Below, one piece after another: positions 1 through 13,105 of a DNA stretch of 64,000 nt. Source of the stretch: Amaranthus tricolor (Eukaryota; Streptophyta; Magnoliopsida; Caryophyllales; Amaranthaceae); NCBI RefSeq assembly GCF_026212465.1, contig NC_080053.1:4201261-4265260 (forward strand), in the 5' to 3' direction. The notes beneath the pieces are model-generated. The model was not told the DNA's origin, made no database searches, and was given only the letters and a program-made list of their open reading frames with translations. A program made the translations under genes and the position numbers. How positions within the stretch are numbered: position 1 is the first letter of the stretch; every line of letters starts with the position of its first letter.

Positions 1-3000
1 CCCCTTAAGGAAACGTATGGAGACTTGTGAGATTCACGATCTGAAAAGCACTGAGAGATTCTACACCTAGACTAATAAGCAAGAGGGTACTGCAAGGGTC
101 TTAACAAAATTGATCAACTTATGGGCAACCACTCTTGGAAAACCACCTTCCTTATGGCTGAAGCTGTTTTCCTCCTGGAGGAGCCTTTGATCATACTTCG
201 ATGTTAGTCCACTTCTTCAAACATCATAGAAGGAGCCGACCATTCAAGTTCTTCGATCATTGGGGGAAACGTGAGGATTTCGTGGGGGTAATTCAAGACA
301 TATGGAATACCCTTATCCAAGGCCCAAAGAGTCATCAAATCATTCAGAAACACAAGCTTATTCAAGCTACCTGAAAACATAAATTCAAGAAGGATGAACA
401 GACAACGGTGATCTTAGCTGAGAACAATCTGCTTAATGCTCAAGTGGAGGTACATGCTCATCCTACTAATGTTCATCTTATTAACCTTGAATGTAAAATG
501 CCAGATTTTCTTCAGAAGGCAAAGGAGGATCGGGATTCGGCTCTTAGGCAAAAGGCCAAAATTACATGGCTTACCTTGGAAGACGAAAACACCAAGTTCT
601 TCTATCAGTTTATCAAGCACAGACATAGATCAAGCACCATCAACGTGCTTCAAATGGGTAAGGAGATCATCAGCGAACATGCTAAGATCTAAGAGATCTT
701 TCAGAAATACTACACTGATCTCTTATACAAAGATATAGAAGATATACGTCTAATCAAAATGAATATTATTCAAAAGGATCCAGTCCTCATAGCAGCCCAT
801 CAAAAACTGTTTTCCTTGTCGCTCTCCGAGGCAGAAATTAAAAAGGCATTATGGAGTATTCCTGAGGATAAAGCTCCCGACATAGATGGTTTCAATAGTG
901 GTTCTACAAAGCTTCATGGCTAGCGGTAGGTAGGGATGTAACCAGAGTAATCCAGCAGTTCTTTAAATCCGGGGTCCTACTGAAGGCTTGGAACGTATTG
1001 GCTATCGTTCTGATCCCAAAGACTCAATGCCCAAAAGGCCCAGGGGACTACCGACCTATTTTCTATTGTAATGTCATCTACAAATGTGTCACCAAGCTCA
1101 TTTGTAGTAGGCTCAAACTTGTCCTAGGGGTCATCATAAGCCCTAATCAAAGCGCACTTGTGGAAGGTCGCAACAATTCTCAACAATATCCTCCTATGCC
1201 AAGATGTGGTAAAACACTACGGAAGGAGAAACTACATGCCTAGTTGCCTACTGAAATGGACCTCCGAAAGGCCTATGATACTTTGAATTGGGGCTTCCTA
1301 AAGGAAATGATGATTGCCTTCAACTTCCCCGCCCGGTTCGTAAGGAGAGTTATGACTTATGTATCTTCCACCCAATACTCCCTTATCATGAATGAAAATC
1401 CTCTGGAAACCTTCAAGGCTAAATGCGGAGTCAGGGAAGGGAACCCATGTCCCTCCTACCCTTTGTCATAGGCATGGAGTACCTTTCAAGGATACTCACA
1501 ACAGCAGGTCAATTTGAGGGCTTCAGTTTCCACCCCAGATGCTCCAAGATGAAACTAAACCCTCGATGTTCGCGGATGACTTAATGTTATTTTGTAAAGG
1601 GGATATGCTTTCAATAAAAATCCTCTGCCAAGGGGTGCAACTCTTTTCCTCTAGCTCTGGTCTCGAAGCCAACTATACCAAATCAGGTATTTACCTTGCA
1701 AGGGTCAGGGAACACTTCAGACATATGCAACTAGTACCCTTGATTTTACTTTTAAGAGCCTCCTTGTGAAGTACCTCGGCATGCCTCTCACCTACAAACG
1801 GTACGCAGCAGCTGATTGTGACTACCTCTTGGATAAGATGACTAACCGGATTCGTTCATGGTTTGCCAGAAACCTCTCCTATACAGCCACACTCCAGCTG
1901 GTTAACTCGGTTCTTATTAGCATCTCTAACTACTGGAGTCAAACTGTTATTTTTCCCAAACGAGTCCTAAACCAGATCAATGTTGTGTGTCGTTCATACC
2001 TCTGGCATGATGAAACAAATAACAGAGCTCCAAGAAATGTGAATTGGGAGAAGGTCTGTAGGCCTAAAAAGGAGGGTGGGCTCGAAATTCGAAACCTACA
2101 ACTCTGGAATTTAGCAGGTGTAGATAAAATAGCCTAGCACATAAGCACAATGTAAGACTCTTTGTGGGTAAAATGGGTTCATGAGGTGTATATGAAAGGT
2201 GGTAGATGGGACCCCCATCACTGCGAGCTGGGTGATTAAAAAGTTATGCAAGGTTAAGGAGACCCTCAGGGAATGGATGGAAAGCCCAAAATACTCCATT
2301 GACGTCGTCTACAAAGACCATAGGAGGACTACAGATAAAGAACGCTGGGCAAATACCGTATGGAACCGTGTTGTCATTCCTAGAAGCCGATTTGTGGTGT
2401 GGTCGCCTACCATGAAAGACTCAAAACAAAACACCGGCTCAAAAGCATGAGAGTGGTGGATGATGGTATATGCCCCATCTGTGGAACTCAACCTGAAACG
2501 ATTGAACACCTCTTCTTCAACTGCAACTTCAACGTTTAATGTGTGAAAGCCCTTAAAAGTTGGTTGGGCATTAACTGGAACATCAGGAATATGAAAGATA
2601 TGCTCCGAAAACACTATATACCCAAGGAAAAATCGTGTTTCATAGTTGCAACCTTCTGCAACCTCATATACGCTATTTGGAATGTTAGAAACGACACGGT
2701 ATGGCATAAAAGGGTAACGACAGTTAGGTGGGTAGTTGACACTATTAAAGCAGACTCCAAAATCAGATTCGACTCCCTATCTCCAAATGGGCCCATTGCA
2801 TCCTGGTTGAGGAATCTGTAGATGAGCTTGATCTTTCTGTTTTTGTTGCCTGGTTCGCCATGTTTTGTTTTGCTGCAACAAGGCCCCTGCGGAAAACTAA
2901 TGTCTGTTTCTTTTTTTGTGTTTCTTATGCTTGTTGGCTTAGCTCTGAGTGGTTTGTATGTACTTGATGATGCAGTTTTCTAGGCCAAGCTTGTATCGCC

Positions 3001-3196
3001 GTGTGAGGCGTTTTTTGAGATATTCCAGTTTCTCACGTGCACATGAAAAGTGAGGCGAGAAAACCCTTCATAGAAGGTGGGCCTCGTTTTCACACTGATG
3101 CAATCGATAGGGAGAACTCTAGATATCTGGGTTGCCTTACCCCGATTGTAAGTATTTTGTTTTGTGTTAATAGAAAATCGTTTGTCAAAAGTTAAT
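1..3196 (+). mobile_element. Decayed L1-type LINE, ORF2 reverse transcriptase region to 3' end
   Basis: Broken reading frames on + follow the order of a plant L1-type ORF2. A linker with the NTKFFYQFIK motif lies near 590-620. The reverse transcriptase starts near 998 (VLIPKTQCPKGPGDYRPI), continues with the palm motif DLRKAYDTLNW near 1260, and has the catalytic box FADDLMLFCKGD near 1570. A zinc-binding tail (CPICGTQPETIEHLFFNC) lies near 2470-2530. A non-coding tail follows and ends in TAA/TGA repeats near 3190, as expected for LINE 3' ends. The endonuclease half lies left of the window or is lost. In-frame stops (for example before 1244 and 1472) and frameshifts show it is dead. Confidence 0.9.
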
Positions 3197-4151
3197 AATA
3201 ATAATGATGATGATGATGATAAAATTTTATAATTATCTAACTAAAATTTGATTGGTTTTGGTGAATTAGTTTTAGTTGGGTGCAAATTAGGCAATATCTT
3301 TTCTAATGTTGTAGAAATTGAGTAAAGTGTAAGTCTTCAATTGTATTGTGGAATAGTTATCTTGGATTTGAGGGTATACTTTTTTGTTAGAATGTGTATT
3401 ATTAACGTTAGGGATTCTATAGTTTGTAGAAAAAAGGTAATTAATCATTGTATACAATAGCCTACAATTAGTTAAAAACAACCATTTAATTTTATTTTAG
3501 TGATTTATTAGTATCAATGTACTTATATTTAGGTGTGGCAGTGGCCTAGATTGATTAATCAAGAGATAAAATCTACTACTTTGCTCACGTTTTAGTGTTG
3601 ATAGAACTAAAAACTTGTAATTTTGGTGATAATGGCAATTTATCGGTTCATTATTTGAGGTTATTGAGTTAATTATCAAGCTTTTGGTAAATTATTATTT
3701 TGGACCAAAATGATTGTTTTTTTTAATGTATTTTATTTGATAACATTATGAATTTTCAATTTTATTATTACTTTTGAGATGTTAGGAATTTCGTTGATGT
3801 AATTGTAATTTGGAGTAGAATAATACTTTCGCTAGTACCTCTTTGTCAAGAATGAATAATAGGGTTGACTTTTATTGACTACATCAAATTTGAAGTTGAC
3901 TTTATTTCCAAACTCAAACATTACTCAAAACATTAGTTTTAGTATTTATATAAAACAATTTGGAATTTATTAGTTGAAAATATTATATTTAAAAAATAAA
4001 TTTTATTTGATAAAGTATATGTAAGTAATTGAAAGTTGGTTATTGAGTGTAAGGCCTATTTTGACGGACGATTAAAGTTAAATATCTTTTGTGAGAATAA
4101 AGATATAAGAGTGTAAGGTCTGTTTTGGCATATCTAAATGGTTAAAACATG

Positions 4152-4231
<80 letters not shown>

Positions 4232-4959
4232 ACGCGCGCGTGTTAATTGTTGTCGTCCCGGTACCCAGTGGTGTAAGGAAAAAGAGGCATCCCATGCTAG
4301 GGGAGAATTGGTCATTCTTCGACAAGTGTATTTTAGTTGACTAAGGTTTCGCTTGACAAAACTTAGAAGGTGTTAGTATAAGGCCTTCTTGTGGGCAACT
4401 AACACCGGCGTTCGATCATTCTCCACTTGTTGTTTTTGTTTTGGATATTATGAAAATATACCTTTTTCAATTTACAAAGTTATTTAAATTAATATATGAA
4501 AGCTGTAATTGTTTTAAATTTGTTTCTCGCACGTTGACTTGTTATTTTTGGATTTATTTATACGTATAACTAATAAATACATGTGTAAGTTTTTCTTTGT
4601 AATTAGAGATGATATTGTATTTGTATTATGATTAGGAAGCACAACTAATTACTCCCCGCTGATAGTGGATCTATATTTTATACAGATGGTAAATGATTAC
4701 ATGATCTGCGGGCTGAAAGTGTGAGAGTGGACTTAGAACTTTTCTAGCTACCACATGGTTTGTTGCTTTTACACTTTGAGACTTTTATTTCATTTCTTTT
4801 AAAGGAGTTTTGCTCTACAATGATGTAATAAGGCTTAGAAACTTTATTTTTTATATATTTTTAGGTTTGTAAGATTTATATTATTGTTGTTATTTATTTA
4901 AGAGTAAGTGACAATAATCTTAAAGGTTATTTTCGCAAATCTTTTCTTGTTTAGAAAGA
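3197..4959. other. AT-rich intergenic DNA
   Basis: No coding region is supported here. The stretch holds AT-rich sequence and a TA/TG microsatellite (listed separately). Near 4255-4290 the sequence ACCCAGTGG-TGTAAGG resembles a pol III A box of a SINE, but a convincing B box is not visible, so no SINE is called. Confidence 0.6.
4152..4242. repeat. (TA)n-(TG)n microsatellite with alternating CG tail
   Basis: About 18 bp of TA is followed by about 60 bp of TG and then CACGCGCGCGTG. The whole run alternates purine and pyrimidine. Apparent poly-Thr-His and poly-Val-Cys frames over it are translation artefacts. Confidence 0.97.
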
Positions 4960-5362
4960 TGGATTGTTACAACTAGTGAGTGTGCAGTAACAATATCATT
5001 TCCTGGAGGCGACATATTTGGTGTAATTTGTACTTTCGAGATTGTCCTATTGTTACTAATGGTGAAGAATAATTTGTGGATCTTATTATAATGCATCTTG
5101 AAGATTTTGACATTATTTTAGGGATGGATTAGCCGAAGAGGTATAAGTCTTGTTTTGATTATGCACAACAGATTGTGACAGTTAGAAACACAATATAAAG
5201 CAAAGAGTTCCTTATAAGGGAATTGAACTGAAATCGGGCATTCAAATCACCTCAGCAATGAAAGCAGCTAAAGGGGTGAAGAAGCATACTTGTGCAATGT
5301 GGAAGATAAGAAGGCTCATGAGCCAATTAATTCAAATTCCTATTGACAATAAATTTCTAAAT
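4960..5362 (+). mobile_element. Old Ty3/gypsy remnant, protease region (left part)
   Basis: Frames on + with stops match the protease region of gypsy pol: a stretch ending DIILGMD followed by RYKS near 5110-5150 corresponds to [13 protein letters not shown] of the intact element further right. The homology stops exactly where the younger LTR begins at 5363 and resumes on + near 13984, in the segment just upstream of the reverse transcriptase. This is therefore the left half of an element later split by insertion. It is heavily mutated and not functional. Confidence 0.75.
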
Positions 5363-7779
5363 TGTAACATCTCAGAATAACTCGGGTCGTACGAAAAGAG
5401 AAAATGACCTTTTAAAAACGAGACAACTATAATCCGAGTCAAACCGGGATGTTAGAAAACAGTTTAAAACGGTTTTGAAGTTAAGGAAAACGTGCGGATC
5501 GAGTTCTATTAGCGTTATTAAGAACTACTAGATAATAAGAAATTCTTAGCAGCGGATAAGAACGAAAAGTTAAATCTACTTATTACAACTTGAGAACGAA
5601 AGTCGTCTCATAAAAACCAAATGTTCTTTAAACTAAATTTTGAAGTTCTTATTAAGACTTCTCTACCCTAATAATTTATTTCTTCAAGGGACAATCCTCA
5701 CTCCCCAGACCTGCAACTTAACTTACTGCTAGTCATTGCCCAGATAGGAAACAACATCATCGCAGGGTCGTTAAGACCAAAAGTACACGTCAGCAAACGT
5801 CGCATACCAAATAAATAATAACACAAGAGAAAGTTTTAATTAATTAGCTGACAATTCACAGAACCGTACGCTTCGATCATGCTTATTAAGAATATTTATT
5901 TGCATGTAAAAGTTAGTCAGCCATACTGCTGTACTATCCAGCCATACTGCCGGTACACTCCAAACTCCATAAGTGAGACAATACATTAGGGGGAGCTAAC
6001 CCCTAAGCAAGCCTCTACCATAGACACTCGCCTTACTTCGGTGCCTATGGTTAAGTATGCATACCCCCGCGGTGGCTCATAATGCCCTCATATACCGCGA
6101 GTTTAATTCTTTTCCACCAATTGACGTCATACTACGTCCACTTTAAAGTTAGTGAGGTCATACTACCTCTGCTTATCAAAACAATGTATAAAAATTATTT
6201 ATTCGAAAGATAACATTATCCGTACTATATATCCATGCCTTACTTTTGTATACCATTATTATATGATACATCGGACTAATGCGAACCACGCTGCGTGTAC
6301 ATACCTTAAGCAAGATAACCAACTCGCAAGCGTCTTAATCAATTCCCGGTCAGGAATCGACTTCCTACAAGGTTCAATCGTATTCGGGAAATAAGCACAC
6401 ATACACATTTTCCTCAAATCATCCATAACACACATATACAATCACATCCATACCTAGAATACTACACCCAACATGAACATCCATCACATACTATGACATG
6501 GTATATACACAAAACCGGACAGCCTATACAATCTGTCCAGAAACTCATCTTAAAACTGTCAAACTGAAAATCCGACTTCACCGTTGCGTCCGGAAGGCGT
6601 CAAAACCCCCGAGTACCAATTTTCATAATTTATAACATAGTATAAGTATTTTTAACTTAATTTTAAAGCCAAAAATGCTCCAAAAACACAATTTTTCCAT
6701 CATCTTCAAAACCTACGGGATCTCATTTTTTTATCACAAATATATAAATTTCAATGCTTTATTCCCTATTAAATCTAAACAATAAAATTTACATAATTTT
6801 CATGATCACATTCAAAAATAAATTTTAATTATTTATTTATATTTTTCTCAAAAATAAATCTTTTTACACCAATTTACACACACAAACACACCACACATAT
6901 ACATGTATATTTCTCTACCAACATTATAAATCTCCACTATTTATCAATAAAAATAAAAATAAATTTCCATCACCACATATATTTTTTTTTTATATGAGCA
7001 ACCATTTTTTTTTTTTTGTATATACATATATATATATATGTTTTTTTTTCAATCATTCTTCAAACAATTCTTCATACACATGTAAACATATCTAAAACCC
7101 TAAAACCATACATTAATTTAAATGGAAAAACATCATACTTCCACACATGAATTTTAAATCATGAATAAATCATAAACTATAAAATAACACACATAAAAAT
7201 CATAGAAATTTAAATTAAAATTTAAAAAATAAAAACTAGATTAAGGATTACTCACAATTGCTTCAAGAACAAAACACCAAAATTGATGAACCAAGGTGGA
7301 GGATTTAGGCGTGAGAAATGTAGTGTTTTGGGAGTGTTTTCTTACTTGCAAATGGTTTGAAAATGAAAAGATGTAAGGTAATTAGGAGATTAAGGAAATA
7401 AAGGAATTAAGGAAATTAAGGCAATAATTATAGAAGGCAATAATTCCTTGATCTTCAATCTTCCTAAGAGGTTACTAATCCCCCCTTAACCCTCCATATG
7501 GCCGGCCAAATGATTCCACTTCCCATTTATTTATTTATTTTTTTTTTGTTTTTATTTTTATTTTTATTTTTATTTTTGAAGTTAAAGATAGATTAGGAAA
7601 AAGATTTGGGCTTAAAATGATTTTAATTGCCTTAAAAGTTGAAGTCTCATGATTTAATCTACTAACAAAATAAATAATAAAAAGAAATATATATTTTTTC
7701 TAAAAAGAATAATAATAATAAAAATAATAATATTACTAGCAAATCATTTAATATATCGGGAAAATATCGGGGTGTTACA
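5363..7779 (-). repeat. 3' LTR of the young chromovirus
   Basis: The segment starts TGTAACATCTC and ends GGGGTGTTACA, so on the minus strand it reads TGTAACACCCC to GATGTTACA, with the TG...CA ends of an LTR. Its length is 2417 bp, within the long-LTR range of Tekay/Del chromoviruses. On the minus strand it lies directly downstream of a polypurine tract and of the gag-pol frame, so it is the 3' LTR. No partner copy exists on the gag side. Most of it is AT-rich with A/T homopolymers. Confidence 0.85.
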
Positions 7780-7799
7780 GACTACCCCCCTTAAAAAGG
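7780..7799 (-). other. Polypurine tract of the chromovirus
   Basis: On the minus strand the bases just before the LTR read AAGGGGGGTAGTC and abut TGTAACA. This is the usual position and composition of the plus-strand primer site of a Ty3/gypsy element. Confidence 0.8.
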
Positions 7800-7815
7800 T
7801 TTTGACCCCAAAACC

Positions 7816-10800
7816 TCAACGTACAAACACAAACACACAACAATCACACACATAAAAAAAAACGACAAAACATGCACACAACAAAAGAAATAGATCAAAA
7901 TAAACCTCAAAGCGCGTAAAACGCAAAATTCTACCGCTTCCTACCCCCCTTAAAAAGTTACGTCCCCGTAACTTACTAACCTGAGGAAAAAGATGCGGAT
8001 ACTTCTCTCGCATTGAAGCTTCTGTTTCCCAAGTTGCCTCTTGTGACCGATGATTTGACCATAGAACCTTAACCATTGCAACATCTTTTCGCCGAGTACT
8101 GCGAACCTTTCTATCTAAAATCTGAACAGGTTGCTCTTCATAGGTGAGACTTTCATCAAGTTCTAACGGTTCCGGGTCTAAGACATGCGAAGAAGCCGCA
8201 ACATAACGTTTTAACTGGGAAATATGAAAAACGTCATGAACTTTACCCAGCGCATTAGGTAACGCTAACCGGTAAGCTAACTTCCCAATCCGCTCCACAA
8301 TATCATAGGGGCCAATGAAACGCGGGCTTAACTTCCCACGAGCACCAAAACGAACCACACCTCTCATCGGAGACACACGGAGTAGAACTTTGTCGCCCAC
8401 TTCGTACTCATCAGGCCGTCGTCGGAGATCGGCGTACGATTTTTGTCTATCCTGGGCTGCCTTCATTTTTTCGCGAATTAACTTTACTTTCTCAGTCATT
8501 TGTACAAGCATATCAGGTCCTAAGGTGACAGATTCAGTAAAATCATCCCAACATACAGGACTACGGCACTTACGACCATAAAGTGCTTCAAACGGAGCCA
8601 TTTGAATTGTTGCCTGATAACTGTTATTATAAGAGAATTCCACTAAATCCAAATGTTCATCCCATGAACCTTGCCATTCCATGGCTATTGCTCTCAACAT
8701 GTCTTCTAGTATCTGATTGACACGTTCAGTCTGACCATCCGTCATAGGGTGAAAAGACGTACTATGAAGAAGAGTAGTTCCCAAAGCCTGCTGTAATGAT
8801 TTCCAAAAATGTGACAAGTATCGAGTATCACGATCAGAGACAATAGTACGAGGTATTCCGTGATATCGAACAACGTATCTAATATAGGCACGAGCAAGTT
8901 GTTCCATATCCCACTTACAGTTCATCGGAATAAACCTTACAGACTTAGTAAGCCTATCCACGATAACCCAAAGAGTATCATTACCAGCTTTAGTTCGTGG
9001 CAACCCTAACACGAAATCCATAGATATGTCATCCCACTTCCAGACCGGGACTTCTAGAGGTTGCAGTAACCCAGCTGGTCTTCGATGTTCACTCTTAACC
9101 TTTTGACACGTTAAACACTTGGAAACAAATTCAGCAATATTCTTTTTCATACCAGACCACCAAAACATGCATTTTAACTCTTGATACATCTTATCCCCAC
9201 CAGGATGAACCGAGTATCTAGAATAATGAGCTTCGTTCAATAATTTTTCCTTCAAGGAGTCACACCCATCCGGCACACACCACCGTCCCTTAAAACGAAG
9301 ACTACCGTCCTCATGAATTGTAAAACCTTCAGCTTTCCCTTCACTGATCTGCTCCCGAAGTTTAATGAACTTTGGGTCTTCCAGTTGCTTAGCCATAATC
9401 TCTTCGAAAAAGGTAGGTTGAATAGACAAGGCACTCAACTTGGCTTCCAATTCCCCTTCTTGGATTATCTCCAAGTTCATTCTCCCAAACTCCTTACACA
9501 ACTCCTCAGAGGTTATTAACGCTGAGACGGAATGCCTCGATTTCCTACTCAAAGCATCAGCGACTACATTCGCACGGCCTTCGTGATATGAAATCTCTAA
9601 ATCATAATCACTGATAAGTTCTAACCAACGTCGTTGGCGCAAATTCAACTCGGATTGAGTGAACAAAAATTGCAAACTTTTATGATCCGTAAAGACCTTG
9701 CATTTGACACCATAAAGGTAATGTCGCCAGATTTTCAATGCGAAAGCCACAGCAGCTAACTCCAAGTCATGTGTTGGATAATTCACCTCATGAGTCCTTA
9801 GTTGACGTGAAGCATACGCCACCACCCTTCTATCTTGCATTAAAACACAACCTAATCCATGTTTAGAAGCGTCACTGTAGACAGAGTATTCCAAGGATGG
9901 ATCAGGTAAGGTCAACACAGGGGCTGTAGTTAACTTCTCCTTCAACAACTGAAATGCCTTCTCACACTCCTCAGTCCATTCGAACTTCTTTTCTTTCTTC
10001 ATCAAGGCTGTTAATGGACGAGCGATGCGAGAAAAGTCCTTCACAAAACGACGATAGTATCCTGCTAATCCCAAGAAACTCCAGATATCTGTAACATTCC
10101 GAGGTGTAGACCAATCCCGAACAGCTGCTACTTTTGCTGGATCAACGGAAATTCCTTCCTTAGAAACAATGTGACCCAGAAAAGCCACTTGCTCTAACCA
10201 AAATTCACACTTCGAAAACTTAGCATACAACTGATTCTCTCGCAGAATCTGCAAGACTATCCTTAAATGTTCTTGATGTTCTTCTTGGCTCTTGGAATAT
10301 ACCAAAATATCATCAATGAACACCACCACACACTTATCGAGGTACGCGTTAAAAACCCGATTCATCAACCCCATAAATGCTGCAGGTGCGTTGGTCAACC
10401 CAAAAGGCATCACGGTAAACTCGAAGTGTCCGTATCTGGTTCTAAAAGCTGATTTACTAATATCCTCCTCCTTGATACGTAACTGATGGTACCCTGACCG
10501 CAGATCAATCTTGGAAAAGACTCCTGCCCCTTGCAACTGATCAAAAAGATCATCGATCCGTGGTAACGGGTACTTATTCTTAACAGTGACCTTATTAAGT
10601 TCTCTGTAATCAATACAGAGACGCATCGTTCCGTCCTTTTTCCTTACAAACAACACTGGGGCTCCCCAAGGCGACACACTAGGTCTTATATAACTCTTCT
10701 CTAACAACTCCTCCAATTGGATTTTCAATTCTTCCATCTCCCTTGGGGCCATTCGGTAAGGAGCTTTTGAAATCGGTCCTGTCCCAGGGATTAAATCAAT

Positions 10801-12669
10801 CGAGAAATCCACGTCCCTTCTTGGCGGCATACCAGGAAGTTCTTCTGGGAAAACATCTCTAAAATCACAGACCACTGGAATGTTCTCAAGCTGCAACTCC
10901 CGCTCCCCTACTTTACTTATACTACACAGAAACCACGGTTGCCCTTGCTTAATTAACTTCTTGACTTTTAATGATGATACGATTTTTATCCTCGGTCCCT
11001 TAGGAAGACTCCTATATTTAACCTTCTCCCCCCTAGGTCCACTTAAGGTCACTGACTGTTCTTCACAATCTATTATTGCTTTGTATCTACTTAGCCAATC
11101 CATCCCAAGTATTACATTTAAATCATCCATTTCTAGAGAAAATAAATTACTTGGAAATTTCACTTTCCCTATCTTAACCGGCACTTCACGGAACAACGTA
11201 TTACATTGAAAAGTCTCCCCAGAAGGAGTAGAGACTGAAAAAGATGTTTTCTCGGGGTTCTCCAATTCTAAATCTTTAACTCTAGACTTTGAAACAAACG
11301 AGTACGATGCACCAGAATCAAACAGTACTTTAACGGATTTTGTATTAATACAGAACGTACCTATGACCACATCCGACGCTTGCGCTGCCTCCCTCGAGTT
11401 AACTGCCGAAAGCCTGCCGTCGTTCTGGGTAGAAGTAGTAACACCTCCTTGATTACCACGTTGGCTTGAAAAGAAATTCTCGTTTCTAGCATTTCCCGGT
11501 CGTTGCTGAACACCGGAGTTATTTCCCAGAAACCTAAGGTTTGAGGCACCTCCCAAGTTTCGGCCAAAACTTCCACCATTGTGATTCCCCCTTCCAGCTT
11601 CATTACTACTTCGTCCGTTAGTGAGTCTTTGCTGTTGGAAACCTCTATGATTTCCCCCTTGCAACTCTTGTTGTCCTATGCGAGTATAACACTCGTACAT
11701 TCTATGGCCCGGCTTACCACAGTAAGAACAGTCCACTAACGCCCCCCGGCAGTCCCTTCCTGGGTGATTCTTTTGGCATCTCCTACAGTTGAAGATTCTT
11801 TCCTTCCCATTACGATCATACAAAGGCTTCTGCATTCTAGCCTCTATTCTCGAATTTCCCCCATTCTTGCTGTTTTGACCAGAATGGAAACCTTTCTCCT
11901 GAAAGCCTCCAAACGGTTTGTGCTTCTTAAATTGATTTTGGACTTGATTACTCGCATTCGTATCATTCTGAAACACGGGTTCTTTTCTCTTTTCTCCGTT
12001 ATGGCCCAACTTCTCTTTTTCCTTCCTAATAACATTCCCAATCTGCGCAGCTCTCTTATATAGCTGGTCTAACGTATCATATCTATCAGTCTCAATGTGT
12101 TTTTGGATCTCATACGATAGACCTAACTCAAAACGCTGTATTTTCTTTCCCTCAGTTGGGACATCGTCAGGGCAAAACTTCAAGTATTCCATAAATTTCT
12201 GATAATATTCATCTACCGTTAGGTTTCCCATTTTGAACCTAGCAAACTCATTTGATTTGTCCTTCCTAACATGAGGCGGATAAAATTGGTCCCTTAACGC
12301 CCCCTTAAATCCTTCCCAGCTTAAGTCACCGTCGTTTTCTGATATCAACCTCATCTTACTATGTGTCCACCAATAGTCAGCGTCTTCCACTAGGAAAAAC
12401 GCGGCTTGGTCAACCATGAGCTCAGCAGGACATCTCACCACACTAAAAAGCTTGTCAAATTCTCTCAGCCAGTTTTCCAACATAGAAGGTTCACCTTTTC
12501 CACTATAAGTCGAGGGTTTACTCTGGGCTATTCTCTTACTAATTGACGAAGCCTTTTCCTCCAAGGATTTCGGTCTCGGATTCCTTGCACCAGCTAGGGC
12601 CTTAACTAGGTTTCGAAGCACGCGATCAGAGTTTCCTCTTGGCACGGACCTTTTCAAAAAGGGTGGCAT
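7816..12669 (-). CDS. Ty3/gypsy gag-pol polyprotein, Tekay/Del-like chromovirus
   Basis: This is an uninterrupted 1617-codon frame. Approximate order: gag (about 60-270); two zinc knuckles near 293-326, the second a clear C-x2-C-x4-H-x4-C; aspartic protease with [12 protein letters not shown] near 453; reverse transcriptase near 660-830 with [10 protein letters not shown] at about 790; RNase H near 925-1050 ([14 protein letters not shown]); integrase with an HHCC zinc finger near 1150-1200 and a D,D35E core near 1218-1315; C-terminal chromodomain near 1520-1565 ([14 protein letters not shown]). The integrase second-Asp motif reads SDRDTRY instead of the usual DPRF type. After the chromodomain about 50 residues run on into a hydrophobic tail, probably read-through of former 3' non-coding sequence. 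The open frame implies recent insertion, but the missing 5' LTR means it cannot be a complete autonomous copy. Confidence 0.95.
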   Translation of the reverse strand: MPPFLKRSVPRGNSDRVLRNLVKALAGARNPRPKSLEEKASSISKRIAQSKPSTYSGKGEPSMLENWLREFDKLFSVVRCPAELMVDQAAFFLVEDADYWWTHSKMRLISENDGDLSWEGFKGALRDQFYPPHVRKDKSNEFARFKMGNLTVDEYYQKFMEYLKFCPDDVPTEGKKIQRFELGLSYEIQKHIETDRYDTLDQLYKRAAQIGNVIRKEKEKLGHNGEKRKEPVFQNDTNASNQVQNQFKKHKPFGGFQEKGFHSGQNSKNGGNSRIEARMQKPLYDRNGKERIFNCRRCQKNHPGRDCRGALVDCSYCGKPGHRMYECYTRIGQQELQGGNHRGFQQQRLTNGRSSNEAGRGNHNGGSFGRNLGGASNLRFLGNNSGVQQRPGNARNENFFSSQRGNQGGVTTSTQNDGRLSAVNSREAAQASDVVIGTFCINTKSVKVLFDSGASYSFVSKSRVKDLELENPEKTSFSVSTPSGETFQCNTLFREVPVKIGKVKFPSNLFSLEMDDLNVILGMDWLSRYKAIIDCEEQSVTLSGPRGEKVKYRSLPKGPRIKIVSSLKVKKLIKQGQPWFLCSISKVGERELQLENIPVVCDFRDVFPEELPGMPPRRDVDFSIDLIPGTGPISKAPYRMAPREMEELKIQLEELLEKSYIRPSVSPWGAPVLFVRKKDGTMRLCIDYRELNKVTVKNKYPLPRIDDLFDQLQGAGVFSKIDLRSGYHQLRIKEEDISKSAFRTRYGHFEFTVMPFGLTNAPAAFMGLMNRVFNAYLDKCVVVFIDDILVYSKSQEEHQEHLRIVLQILRENQLYAKFSKCEFWLEQVAFLGHIVSKEGISVDPAKVAAVRDWSTPRNVTDIWSFLGLAGYYRRFVKDFSRIARPLTALMKKEKKFEWTEECEKAFQLLKEKLTTAPVLTLPDPSLEYSVYSDASKHGLGCVLMQDRRVVAYASRQLRTHEVNYPTHDLELAAVAFALKIWRHYLYGVKCKVFTDHKSLQFLFTQSELNLRQRRWLELISDYDLEISYHEGRANVVADALSRKSRHSVSALITSEELCKEFGRMNLEIIQEGELEAKLSALSIQPTFFEEIMAKQLEDPKFIKLREQISEGKAEGFTIHEDGSLRFKGRWCVPDGCDSLKEKLLNEAHYSRYSVHPGGDKMYQELKCMFWWSGMKKNIAEFVSKCLTCQKVKSEHRRPAGLLQPLEVPVWKWDDISMDFVLGLPRTKAGNDTLWVIVDRLTKSVRFIPMNCKWDMEQLARAYIRYVVRYHGIPRTIVSDRDTRYLSHFWKSLQQALGTTLLHSTSFHPMTDGQTERVNQILEDMLRAIAMEWQGSWDEHLDLVEFSYNNSYQATIQMAPFEALYGRKCRSPVCWDDFTESVTLGPDMLVQMTEKVKLIREKMKAAQDRQKSYADLRRRPDEYEVGDKVLLRVSPMRGVVRFGARGKLSPRFIGPYDIVERIGKLAYRLALPNALGKVHDVFHISQLKRYVAASSHVLDPEPLELDESLTYEEQPVQILDRKVRSTRRKDVAMVKVLWSNHRSQEATWETEASMREKYPHLFPQVSKLRGRNFLRGVGSGRILRFTRFEVYFDLFLLLCACFVVFFYVCDCCVFVFVR

Positions 12670-13105
12670 GATGGCAGGTATACTGCATTAGGTTAAACAA
12701 GGTATGTAAATACATTTCTATAGCGTTTGAGGTTTAAGGAAAAACTCATTCTGTTATTGCTCTAAAATATACAAGGTAGTAGCCCTAAAGGTAAAAAGGT
12801 TGAACAATGAGTCTATAATCAGATTTATTCATTTTTCCATAAATACAACACTGAATCGATCCTACTTACTAATGTTTATATTTTTAAAAACAAAATTCAA
12901 ATTCAAAACAAATATACCATATACTTCCAATCTAGAAAGAATACTTGGGTATAAATTCCCACATAGTCATTGTTCAAAACTACAAAAGTCCGAGATTAAC
13001 AACCAAATCATTTAACCAACAAAATTGTTCGCAATTTATTCTACTAAGGAACTAGACATACGAACTCTAACACATGCATAATCAAATAAAGTAAAAAAAA
13101 AACAA
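12670..13105 (-). other. Spacer between the acidic frame and gag
   Basis: The 436 bp between the gag start and the upstream acidic frame hold no recognisable LTR end and no primer-binding site (no TGGTATCAGAGC on the minus strand). AT-rich; nothing else seen. Confidence 0.6.

Noticed and set aside
4134..4340. Thr-His and Val-Cys repeat frames on both strands
   Set aside because: Translations of the TG microsatellite.
4255..4430. SINE
   Set aside because: An A-box-like motif is present but no convincing B box, 3' tail or target duplication could be seen.
10880..11209. 109-codon frame on + within the chromovirus
   Set aside because: Shadow of gag-pol, which is intact on the opposite strand.
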